Shown here in pieces: positions 6,932 to 13,683 of a stretch of 21,695 nucleotides of DNA; within the stretch, counting starts at the first letter, position 1, and each line of letters begins with the position of its first letter. Both the position numbers and the translations under genes were made by a program. The notes below the pieces were generated by a model. That model was not told the origin of the DNA. It saw only the letters and a list, made by a program, of their open reading frames with translations, and made no database searches. The stretch lies in contig DBUY01000025.1 in NCBI GenBank assembly GCA_002308435.1, positions 8,116-29,810 of the forward strand, in the 5' to 3' direction. This DNA is from Proteobacteria bacterium UBA1278 (lineage in GTDB: Bacteria; Pseudomonadota; Gammaproteobacteria; Comchoanobacterales; Comchoanobacteraceae).

Positions 6932-6971
6932 TTGGGTCATTTTCTGTACATATGGCCCAATACTCTTTTTT
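6932..6971 (+). terminator. Probable rho-independent terminator after the intact porin gene
   Basis: TTGGGTCAT (6932-6940) pairs with ATGGCCCAA (6952-6960), nine pairs with one G-U, loop of 11 bases, then TACTCTTTTTT. It lies 21 bases after the porin stop codon. Confidence 0.6.
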
Positions 6972-7416
6972 CAAATCAGTCAAATGTTCTATGTGACGTC
7001 TAGCATAGTATATTTTCTTCAGTGACTTCTTTCTTAGCTCTTAATTGTCCCACTCTGTCTTGTTATCCTTCTCCCTCAGATCACTTCTTTGATAAGCGTA
7101 TCATTGCTCTTGTACCTAGTGATGTAGCTTACATTCTGGTCGGTATCGCTCATGGTGGATTTGGCGATTTCTTGCTCATCTGTACGTATCTCTCTGATCT
7201 GAAAATTGTTTTTTGTCAAAGATTTTGTTTGTTTAATTGACAATGATTCGTTCATCTTCCATGTATTCTACATTTTGACCTCGCTAATTCAAAAAATCGC
7301 TCTATTTTATGTATTTCTAGTGTATTAACACATGCTGTTTCAAACAATTTACGATGCACGAGCGGGTATTATGTTGAATTAGAGATAAATTACATGTGCC
7401 GCTGTTTCATGTGTGC
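6972..7416. other. AT-rich stretch without a convincing gene
   Basis: About 445 bases. An open frame at 7022-7240 on the plus strand has no ribosome site and an odd, Cys- and Phe-rich composition, so I do not call it. Near the end, ACATG (from about 7392) and CATGT (about 7407) form a short inverted repeat just past the stop of the 87-residue gene and could be part of its terminator, but the stem is only 5 bp. No RNA gene, IS element or repeat was recognised. Confidence 0.5.
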
Positions 7417-7680
7417 TTAACTATTTCTTTGGGGTGTTGAGGGTTCTTGTATGGTGCCGCCATAGTCTTGGATACGCCCTGTTTGACTTGTCCCAAAGAA
7501 GAGGGGGCTTCGCGGTAGGCTTTCATTTCGTTCAGCACTGAATCGTTGTATTATTGCTTGTTCATTGGCGGTTATGTTTCTTCTCTCTAAGATTTGGTTT
7601 GATCGGCGGGCTATATGGTTTAGATTTGAATCTATTGACTGTTGATTTTGCCTGCTGCTTTGGTGGATGATTGAACCCAT
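7417..7680 (-). CDS. Small polar orphan protein, unknown function
   Basis: An 87-residue product that I do not recognise. It is hydrophilic and rich in Gln, Ser, Asn and Arg, with a likely helix at about residues 15-55 (NLNHIARRSNQILERRNIT, ANEQAIIQRF) and a loose Pro/Gly/Thr-rich tail (GTIQEPSTPQRNS). No signal peptide, membrane helix or Cys is present. The case for a real gene is the textbook ribosome site AGGAGG seven bases before the ATG, far better than most starts in this window. It stands alone: hemW ends 231 bases upstream on the same strand, and the gap holds a tandem direct repeat that may carry its control region. A small secreted or regulatory protein is possible, but no function can be assigned. 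Confidence 0.6.
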   Translation of the reverse strand: MGSIIHQSSRQNQQSIDSNLNHIARRSNQILERRNITANEQAIIQRFSAERNESLPRSPLFFGTSQTGRIQDYGGTIQEPSTPQRNS

Positions 7681-7707
7681 AGTGTTCCTCCTTGTAACGT
7701 GTTTATG

Positions 7708-7785
7708 ATATGAATACCAGTCTTATCACAAACCGTATCCTTAGCTTACATGCCTGTCAATGATACACTGCAAAATTTAATTTAT
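7708..7785. repeat. Imperfect tandem direct repeat, copy 1
   Basis: This 78-base segment matches 7802-7879 with about 94-95 bases between equivalent positions. Shared blocks are ATATGAATACCAGT, CAAACCG, GTCAA-GAT-CACTG and AAATTT. Copy 1 is the one nearer the 87-residue gene. On the minus strand it contains TTGACA (7755-7760), a perfect -35 hexamer, but no good -10 box at the right distance. Confidence 0.6.
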
Positions 7786-7801
7786 CTGTTTAATTCTTAC
7801 C

Positions 7802-7879
7802 ATATGAATACCAGTATCATTACAAACCGCTACATCGATGTTTATTGTCCGTCAACGATTCACTGTTAAATTTGGTTAT
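7802..7879. repeat. Imperfect tandem direct repeat, copy 2
   Basis: Second copy of the repeat at 7708-7785. Here the motif ATGAATAC-CA-GTATCAT (7804-7820) is an imperfect inverted repeat, operator-like; copy 1 has lost part of this symmetry. The minus-strand hexamer is TTGACG instead of TTGACA. The pair lies in the 231-base gap between hemW and the 87-residue gene. Confidence 0.6.
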
Positions 7880-7911
7880 TCGCTGTACTGAACTTTTATC
7901 TTCTGGCTCAC

Positions 7912-9039
7912 CTAAAGGAAAAGCGTTTGTAAATTATTTAGATAACGATTGCCGCGCTTTGTTTTTTCAATCATGCTATCTGTGATTATGAGCATATCTT
8001 CCTCAAGCGCAGCATGACAACGATTGAGAATTTCTTCCTTTGTCAGCTGTGTTCGATCACATATGCTTGCTAGCTCTATTGGCTCATGTAGTCTGAGGTG
8101 ATTTAGCATAAACTCAAATAACTGTTGCGAATGCTCAACCTGGTGTTCAACACAGCGGTGGGTTGGTGCTGTCTGGTACAATCCTGGGTTTCGATAGCGC
8201 TGATAGCGGGTGATACCATGATGCGTGGTTATTTTCGATGAAGCACCGTTACCACAGCCAATATAATCACCAAATTTCCAATAGTTCATATTATGTTTAC
8301 ATCGGCTACCCTTTGCTGCGTATGCTGATATCTCGTACTGTTCCAGATGTGACTTATTGAATAGCTCTTGTCCTCTCATGTCCATCTGGTGAAGTTTGTC
8401 TTCATCTGGCCGATTCGGCGGCTGCTTTGAGAATAGAGTGCCAGGTTCAATGGTTAATTCATACCAAGATAGATGTGTCGTTTTGAAGCTGATTCCATGT
8501 CTGAGGTCTGCCATTGCTTCAGAGACTGATTGATCTGGAAGCCCATACATGATATCGATATTCACTTCATCAAATTCCATATCGAGTGCAGTTTGTATAC
8601 TTTTCTCTGAATCAGTCCGACTATGTGATCTGCCAAGACGACTCAATGCCGTGTTGTCGAAGCTTTGAACGCCAATTGAGACACGGTTAACACCACTTTG
8701 CTTCCAATCCTTCATTTTTGCTGATTCAAATGAAGAAGGATTCATCTCCAAGGTGATTTCGCAGTCTGGTGCGCAATCATAGGTTGAATATATCGTGTCG
8801 AGTATTCGATGGACCTCTTTGGTTGGAAATAGGCTGGGTGTCCCGCCGCCGATAAAAATACTTATCAGTTGGCGGTTTTCAGCATGCTTGGCACTATCTA
8901 TGATATCTTGACGCAGTGCTGATGTATATTGCTCAAAATCATCCGACGAATTTTTTTTGAACGAGTTGAAGTCACAGTATGGACATTTCTCAATACACCA
9001 TGGCACATGGCAGTATAAGCTGAGTGGCGGCTTATTCAT
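7912..9039 (-). CDS. hemW: HemW, radical SAM haem chaperone
   Basis: A 375-residue radical SAM protein, formerly annotated as oxygen-independent coproporphyrinogen III oxidase. Cys15, Cys19 and Cys22 (CIEKCPYCDF) bind the [4Fe-4S] cluster; the residue two after the last Cys is Phe and not Cys, the mark that separates HemW from true HemN. Also visible are IFIGGGTPSLF, ITLEMNPSS, VNRVSIGVQSF, DIMYGLPDQS, LSWYELTIEPGT and the C-terminal winged-helix region (YEISAY to the end). HemW is thought to bind haem and deliver it to membrane haem enzymes. The start overlaps the end of the upstream GNAT gene by 8 bases, which explains the poorly placed ribosome site (AGG touching the ATG) and suggests translational coupling. 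Confidence 0.93.
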   Translation of the reverse strand: MNKPPLSLYCHVPWCIEKCPYCDFNSFKKNSSDDFEQYTSALRQDIIDSAKHAENRQLISIFIGGGTPSLFPTKEVHRILDTIYSTYDCAPDCEITLEMNPSSFESAKMKDWKQSGVNRVSIGVQSFDNTALSRLGRSHSRTDSEKSIQTALDMEFDEVNIDIMYGLPDQSVSEAMADLRHGISFKTTHLSWYELTIEPGTLFSKQPPNRPDEDKLHQMDMRGQELFNKSHLEQYEISAYAAKGSRCKHNMNYWKFGDYIGCGNGASSKITTHHGITRYQRYRNPGLYQTAPTHRCVEHQVEHSQQLFEFMLNHLRLHEPIELASICDRTQLTKEEILNRCHAALEEDMLIITDSMIEKTKRGNRYLNNLQTLFL

Positions 9040-9574
9040 CCTCGCGTAGTCTCAGCTCGAATAAAATTCGATCGATCAGTTTGCCATGATAGAAACAGTC
9101 ATTTTTGCATAGTTTTATACGTTTGAACCCGGATTTCTCCGCGACACGATGTGATGCCTTATTCTCAGTCAGTGTGTATGCCTTGATGGTATTGACATTT
9201 AAAAAGTGTAATCGCGCATATTCCGTGCAATAGATGGCAGCATGTGTGGCAATACCGTGTCCCCAGTAGTCTGGATGAAGCTCATAGGATATCTCAATGG
9301 TTTTATCCGTGCTGAGTAATGTGTGAAGTCCTACTGTACCGATGAGCATATTTTGGTGATAGATGCCCCAATATCGTCCGGTTCCTTTCCATTCTTTACT
9401 GATTAAGTTATTGATCTCTTTTTGTGCGTCAGCAAGGTCATTCGGGATGGCCTGTTCAGGTAAGTAGGGGACTAATTTTGGATGTGTAAATAATTCGTAG
9501 AATATCTGTACATCTTCAACTCTGAGGTCCCCAAGTGCAGCGAGAGGATGGATGATCTCATGTTCTTCGTGCAT
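9032..9574 (-). CDS. GNAT family N-acetyltransferase (RimJ/RimL-like)
   Basis: A 180-residue acetyltransferase of the type that uses acetyl-CoA to modify protein N-termini or small amines. The GNAT core is clear: a GRYWGIYHQNMLIGTVGL strand pair, ISYELHPDYWGHGIATHA (acetyl-CoA binding motif A with the G-H-G-I-A-T loop), and NVNTIKAYTLTENKASHRV followed by AEKSGFKR, as in the RimJ/RimL group. The substrate is unknown. It overlaps hemW by 8 bases and the two are likely one transcription unit. The ATG has no obvious ribosome site. Confidence 0.85.
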   Translation of the reverse strand: MHEEHEIIHPLAALGDLRVEDVQIFYELFTHPKLVPYLPEQAIPNDLADAQKEINNLISKEWKGTGRYWGIYHQNMLIGTVGLHTLLSTDKTIEISYELHPDYWGHGIATHAAIYCTEYARLHFLNVNTIKAYTLTENKASHRVAEKSGFKRIKLCKNDCFYHGKLIDRILFELRLREDE

Positions 9575-9678
9575 CGCTGTGTCATTGATTTTATATAGAG
9601 TTTATTGTATCATCCGTAATGTAAATAAACCACTCTATCTCTTGCGATTTATCGCGATTATCGTCTTTTTAGTCTTCT

Positions 9679-10707
9679 ATGCCCATGTCTCAATTCCGCC
9701 CCAACTGCACTATACTGGCGATTGAATCCTCATGTGATGAGACGTCTGCAGCTATTTATGCGCCCGAGAGGCGCTTATTGGTTCAGGAGACCTACACGCA
9801 AATTGCCTTGCACGCACAGTATGGGGGTGTCGTACCTGAGTTAGCAGCTAGGAGTCATTTGGAAAAGCTCTATAGCGTTGTTGAGCATGCACTCTCGCGC
9901 GCAGAGCTTACTCTAGATAGGGTTGATGCTATTGCCTATACACGCGGTCCAGGTCTAGTAGGGCCACTGCTCATTGGTGCGAGTTATGCAGATGCTTTGT
10001 CTTATGCGCGTCAGCTTCCACTGTTGCCTGTTCACCATCTTGAGGCACATATTACGATACCGTTGCACGCTTTTTCAGATCTTGATTTTCCGTTTATTGC
10101 ACTCTTAGTGTCGGGAGGTCACACTGAGCTGATATATGCTAGAGATCTCGGTCAGTACGAATTATTAGGCAGCACTTTGGATGATGCTGCCGGTGAAGCA
10201 TTTGACAAGTGCGGTAAAATGCTAGGAATTGACTATCCAGCCGGGCCCCAACTTGCTGCCAATGCAGATGCATATACGGGTAAAACACTTCCAGTCTTAC
10301 CAACACCACTCAAGCATCGCAAAACATTGGATTTTAGTTTTAGTGGGCTCAAGACAGCATTTTCTCGGCTTTTAGATAGCCAGCGTGTGCACTTTTCTGA
10401 TGATGCTTTTGCGTGTGCTGTTCAAAAAACGATTGTTGATGCGCTGGTAACTCGGTTAGCATTAGCTTGTGACCAGATTACAGATGTACCTATTGTTGTG
10501 GCAGGCGGTGTTGCGGCAAACTCAGCACTGCGCCGGGCTGTCGATGACCTAGCGACGCGACTTGGGCGCCGCTGCTATTTTCCAGATATCGCGTACTGCA
10601 CTGACAATGCTGCGATGATTGCTCACAATGCCTATCTTCGTTGGCAACGGTTTGGTGTGCCGCTACGTCCTGATCACATGGTACAGCCGCGTTGGCCAAT
10701 AAGCTGA
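9679..10707 (+). CDS. tsaD: tRNA N6-threonylcarbamoyladenosine transferase TsaD
   Basis: A 342-residue ASKHA-fold protein that moves the threonylcarbamoyl group onto A37 of ANN-decoding tRNAs, working with TsaB and TsaE. Features are ILAIESSCDETSAAIY at the N-terminus, YGGVVPELAAR, the metal-binding HxxxH as HLEAH (His120 and His124), LLVSGGHTELIYA, DDAAGEAFDK, FSFSGLKTA, VAGGVAANSALR and YCTDNAAMIA with the conserved Asp. All catalytic and metal positions appear intact. A second ATG two codons later (9685) is an equally possible start; neither has a clear ribosome site. It converges with plsY; in E. coli the same two genes are neighbours but divergent. Confidence 0.95.
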   Translation: MPMSQFRPNCTILAIESSCDETSAAIYAPERRLLVQETYTQIALHAQYGGVVPELAARSHLEKLYSVVEHALSRAELTLDRVDAIAYTRGPGLVGPLLIGASYADALSYARQLPLLPVHHLEAHITIPLHAFSDLDFPFIALLVSGGHTELIYARDLGQYELLGSTLDDAAGEAFDKCGKMLGIDYPAGPQLAANADAYTGKTLPVLPTPLKHRKTLDFSFSGLKTAFSRLLDSQRVHFSDDAFACAVQKTIVDALVTRLALACDQITDVPIVVAGGVAANSALRRAVDDLATRLGRRCYFPDIAYCTDNAAMIAHNAYLRWQRFGVPLRPDHMVQPRWPIS

Positions 10708-10841
10708 TGTTTTGACGATTTAGCAGTTGTTTCAACTATTTATTCTTGAAAATCAACTATTTTAATTATACCTCTGCCTGTGTTACGTATGTCCTGATGT
10801 AGACAGTAAAATTCGATTGTATTGATCAACTTAAATCGACG

Positions 10842-11450
10842 TTATGATGGATTTTCTGTGCGCGTGTGATTAAGTTGTCGAGTGATCATGGATTTTATGT
10901 TTTGATGATGGCTTATGATAATTAATGTGCTGACCAGTACGCTGGGTATGCTTAGTATATTCGTGCTTGACTGCATAGAGATCAGGATTGGTGTCATGAT
11001 TGCGCAGATAATTGAGCTGAATCCGCTGTTTCTTGATATGTACAATGACATTGACCATATGCAGAGCCCGAAGAGCCCAATCATGGGGCTAGTTGTGAGG
11101 ATTACACCAAGGTATGTTGCGGCACCTTTACCACCTTGGAAACGGTGAAATATTGGGAAAAGATGTCCAATTGTTGCTGCAACACCACAGACGTATGCAC
11201 TCGGTAGCTCATAGCCTGCATAGAGTGCGATGGCTGTGGTGCTTACGCCTTTGAGAATATCGAGTAAGAATGTGAGTGCCGCTGCTTGTGGATGCGCGCT
11301 ACGCAACATATTTGTGGCACCTGGGTTTTTAGAGCCATAGCTCCTAGGATCTGGCAGCTGGAACCAATTGGCTATCCAGATCGCATTCATAACGCTGCCC
11401 ACGCAATAGCAGCCAAACACAATTGTTGCTAACAATAAAGACGAATTCAT
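10842..11450 (-). CDS. plsY: Glycerol-3-phosphate acyltransferase PlsY
   Basis: A 202-residue inner-membrane enzyme that acylates glycerol-3-phosphate from acyl-phosphate, the first step of phospholipid synthesis. Motifs: GSKNPGATNMLR (39-50), GHLFPIFHRFQGGKGAAT (95-112) and a final HHQNIKSMITRQ. About five hydrophobic membrane helices are visible, the first at residues 4-24. Length is typical (about 200). The ATG lacks a ribosome site. A 13-base palindrome lies 17-29 bases upstream of the start. Confidence 0.94.
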   Translation of the reverse strand: MNSSLLLATIVFGCYCVGSVMNAIWIANWFQLPDPRSYGSKNPGATNMLRSAHPQAAALTFLLDILKGVSTTAIALYAGYELPSAYVCGVAATIGHLFPIFHRFQGGKGAATYLGVILTTSPMIGLFGLCIWSMSLYISRNSGFSSIICAIMTPILISMQSSTNILSIPSVLVSTLIIISHHQNIKSMITRQLNHTRTENPS

Positions 11451-11466
11451 AATGCATCATTTTATC

Positions 11467-11479
11467 ATTCACTGTGAAT
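11467..11479. promoter_or_regulatory. Operator-like palindrome between plsY and the 348-residue gene
   Basis: ATTCAC-T-GTGAAT is a perfect 6+1+6 palindrome, flanked by TATC and AATA. It lies in the 141-base divergent gap, on the plsY side. Its position next to the plsY start suggests a repressor site, but no binding protein can be named. Confidence 0.3.
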
Positions 11480-11591
11480 AATATCTATATTTAGCTGTGA
11501 TATGGAGTGGATTTAAGTTGCCATGGCCCCATAATTTTTCTGCAGGTTTTCCTAAAATGCGCTATAGAGAACTCAATAAGGAATAAAGGGT

Positions 11592-12638
11592 ATGATTATG
11601 ATCAATGCGCTTGTAGAAACTTTTTGTGGAACGCTGGCTACGGCTGTTGTTTTTTATGCAGTCAATGAAATCAACAGTGCGAGGTTACTGGCACTTGAGA
11701 ACTTATCTGCATCTGAGTCAGCATTGATGAATATGCTTAAAAGTTCACCTTATGAATCTGCCGTCATCACACCGGAAGATGACAAGAACATGCAGTCTAT
11801 GGATATTGACGAGCTATTTTTCGTCTGCTCGCAGTTGAGCGATCGTTCGCTTAAGATGCTTTCCAACAATGATCCTCAAGCAATGCTCGCCTATGATCAA
11901 TTTGTGCACTACACAAGACATCTCCTCAAGAAATGTATTGGTCTCAAAACGGTGCTAGATAACCAAGAGGATATCTTTGCTGTTTTGTATCATCCACTGC
12001 GTTCGCGTCATATTGGAAAAATATCGGCGATGATTTCAGATAATTTTACCACCTCATCGCTATTACCGTTTCGTCAGCTAGCTGATAAGCTCGATGCTGC
12101 ATATAATCTGAATATCACAGAACTTCAGAAGCCTAAGTCAAACTCTGTGATCGATGCGGTTGCGCTATACGCAAAATTTAATGCACTTTTTGAAAACATT
12201 GATCGTGCACAATATCCTGAAGATATCCTCAAACAGATCACTCAAATCAAAAACGATGTTGATGCTTCTGCAAAAGATCACCTGTCAGCACTCAATGCCC
12301 TATTTCTCGAGAATGAATTGAATAATCAACCTGATTTATTCAAAGACCGTCCTGGAACAGTAGCTAATAACTTGATCGCTTACCTTGACTTGATCAAAGA
12401 GTCTGATGTGTTTTCTAAAGACCTTAGGAATTATAAGAATCTTGGTGCAATTTCATCGGCAATGAACGCAACGACACTGAATACACCTGGCAGTGGTTAT
12501 ACCATGCCGAGAAGTGTTGTAAATCGTGCTGACGAAATGCGTAAACAGATGCAAAGTCTGAGAGAACTTTCCACTGAAAGATCACGTGCAATCGATGTAA
12601 TCACGCCACTTCATAAAAAAGGCAGGCGTCCACAATAG
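11592..12638 (+). CDS. Unrecognised 348-residue helical protein
   Basis: I do not recognise a family. Residues 5-23 (ALVETFCGTLATAVVFYAV) are hydrophobic and could be a membrane anchor or uncleaved signal; the remainder is soluble, helix-rich and repeatedly Leu/Asp/Lys-patterned (for example ITQIKNDVDASAKDHLSAL and LNALFLENELN). The C-terminus is basic (HKKGRRPQ). There are no catalytic motifs and only three Cys. The ribosome site AAGGG favours the second ATG at 11598 (spacing 7), while AAGGA suits the first. An SDR gene follows 83 bases later in the same direction, so the two may share a transcript. Possible roles include a membrane-anchored structural or host-directed protein, but this is inference. 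Confidence 0.65.
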   Translation: MIMINALVETFCGTLATAVVFYAVNEINSARLLALENLSASESALMNMLKSSPYESAVITPEDDKNMQSMDIDELFFVCSQLSDRSLKMLSNNDPQAMLAYDQFVHYTRHLLKKCIGLKTVLDNQEDIFAVLYHPLRSRHIGKISAMISDNFTTSSLLPFRQLADKLDAAYNLNITELQKPKSNSVIDAVALYAKFNALFENIDRAQYPEDILKQITQIKNDVDASAKDHLSALNALFLENELNNQPDLFKDRPGTVANNLIAYLDLIKESDVFSKDLRNYKNLGAISSAMNATTLNTPGSGYTMPRSVVNRADEMRKQMQSLRELSTERSRAIDVITPLHKKGRRPQ

Positions 12639-12721
12639 AGCCAATGAATGAGTCTATTTTGGTGGCTTGTCATCCAGTTTGTTTGGTAGTAGACTGAAAT
12701 TAGTTATCGCTAATTATTAAT

Positions 12722-13573
12722 ATGTCAGAATTATCAGTTGTTATCACCGGTGGTCTTCACGGAGTAGGCGCAAGTATTGTTGAACGGTTTGCTCAAGAGC
12801 AGTGTCAGATTTCTATCATTGCTAATGCAAAAACTGCTGACATGTCAGATATTCAGTCCCGTTTTTCTGACTACCGTAAGATGGGTAGTGAGGTTCGCGT
12901 CATCCCGACAAATATTATGGATGATGCTGCGATTAGCCAAGCGATTCAGAAAGCGGCTAGCGCTCACGGTGGTGCCATTGATGTGTGTATTAATGCTGCC
13001 TTGATTTCGCAACCGATGACCTACGAAGAAACCACGATCGACAAATTGGATCTCTTCTATCAAGTCAATGCACGAAGTAGTTACAGTATGATGCGTGCCG
13101 CTCTCGCATCATTGCGACAATCGCCTAATCCACATGTGTTAAATATTGCCCCTCCCATAAATCTTGATCCACGCGTGATGGGTTACCGTACCGCCTATAC
13201 TGTTACGCAATATTTTCGAAGCATGCTAACAATCAGCCTCGCCAATGCTGAGGAGTGGCGCGGGATCGCTTGTAATTCTTTGTGGCCTGTTAAGCCGTTT
13301 ACGGATGGTGGAAACCTTGGAATTTACCAGTCACACATCGATCTGAATAGTGGATTAAAGCGGATGGCTATGTTCAGTGAGGCTGCCTATGGCGTTGTCA
13401 CTCAACCAGCTGATCGTTTTAATGGTGAGTTTTTTTACGATGAAGAAATACTTGATATACTCGGGGTATCATTAACCCAGTTTGATGTTGATGCGCATCA
13501 CAGTCTTGATGCCAATGAGCCCAACTTCAACACCGAGCGCGTGCTGGATGCTGCAGAAGCGCTAATGGATTAA
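12722..13573 (+). CDS. Short-chain dehydrogenase (HSDL2-like) with altered catalytic residues
   Basis: A 283-residue Rossmann-fold protein. The dinucleotide loop is intact (TGGLHGVG, residues 9-16), as is Asn116 in QVNARSS. The end of the protein (FSEAAYGVVTQPADRFNGEF, then FYDEEILDILGVSLTQFD) matches the HSDL2-type SDR subgroup. Differences sit in the active site: the usual NNAS reads INAA (90-93); the Ser position reads Ala143 in LNIAPP; and the YxxxK motif reads YTVTQ, so Tyr159 remains but the catalytic Lys is Gln163. Some relatives may also have Ala at the Ser position, so the lost Lys is the stronger point. The protein may still bind NAD(P) but is unlikely to be a normal dehydrogenase. 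It has no clear ribosome site and follows the 348-residue gene. Confidence 0.85.
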   Translation: MSELSVVITGGLHGVGASIVERFAQEQCQISIIANAKTADMSDIQSRFSDYRKMGSEVRVIPTNIMDDAAISQAIQKAASAHGGAIDVCINAALISQPMTYEETTIDKLDLFYQVNARSSYSMMRAALASLRQSPNPHVLNIAPPINLDPRVMGYRTAYTVTQYFRSMLTISLANAEEWRGIACNSLWPVKPFTDGGNLGIYQSHIDLNSGLKRMAMFSEAAYGVVTQPADRFNGEFFYDEEILDILGVSLTQFDVDAHHSLDANEPNFNTERVLDAAEALMD

Positions 13574-13683
13574 TCGTCAGTCAACGACAATTAGTGAGTA
13601 TACGCAGATATAGCTTATTACATACTGCCCTTCGGTTAGTGGGCTTCTAGGGTAAAACACACTGTGGCGATTGGTTCATCTGT

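Noticed and set aside
7022..7240. A 72-codon plus-strand open frame after the intact porin gene
   Set aside because: No ribosome site or promoter and a Cys/Phe/Leu-rich composition unlike the neighbouring genes; could be a chance frame in AT-rich DNA.
7708..7879. CRISPR array or IS terminal repeats as an explanation for the repeat pair
   Set aside because: Only two diverged copies in direct orientation, no spacer pattern, no transposase or cas gene nearby.
10725..10745. AGTTG-TTT-CAACT after tsaD, considered as a terminator
   Set aside because: The stem is only 5 bp and AT-biased, and the following T tract is interrupted; too weak to call.
13640..13665. GCCC and GGGC around a 10-base loop between the SDR gene and leuS, considered as a terminator
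   Set aside because: Only four base pairs and no T tract on either strand.
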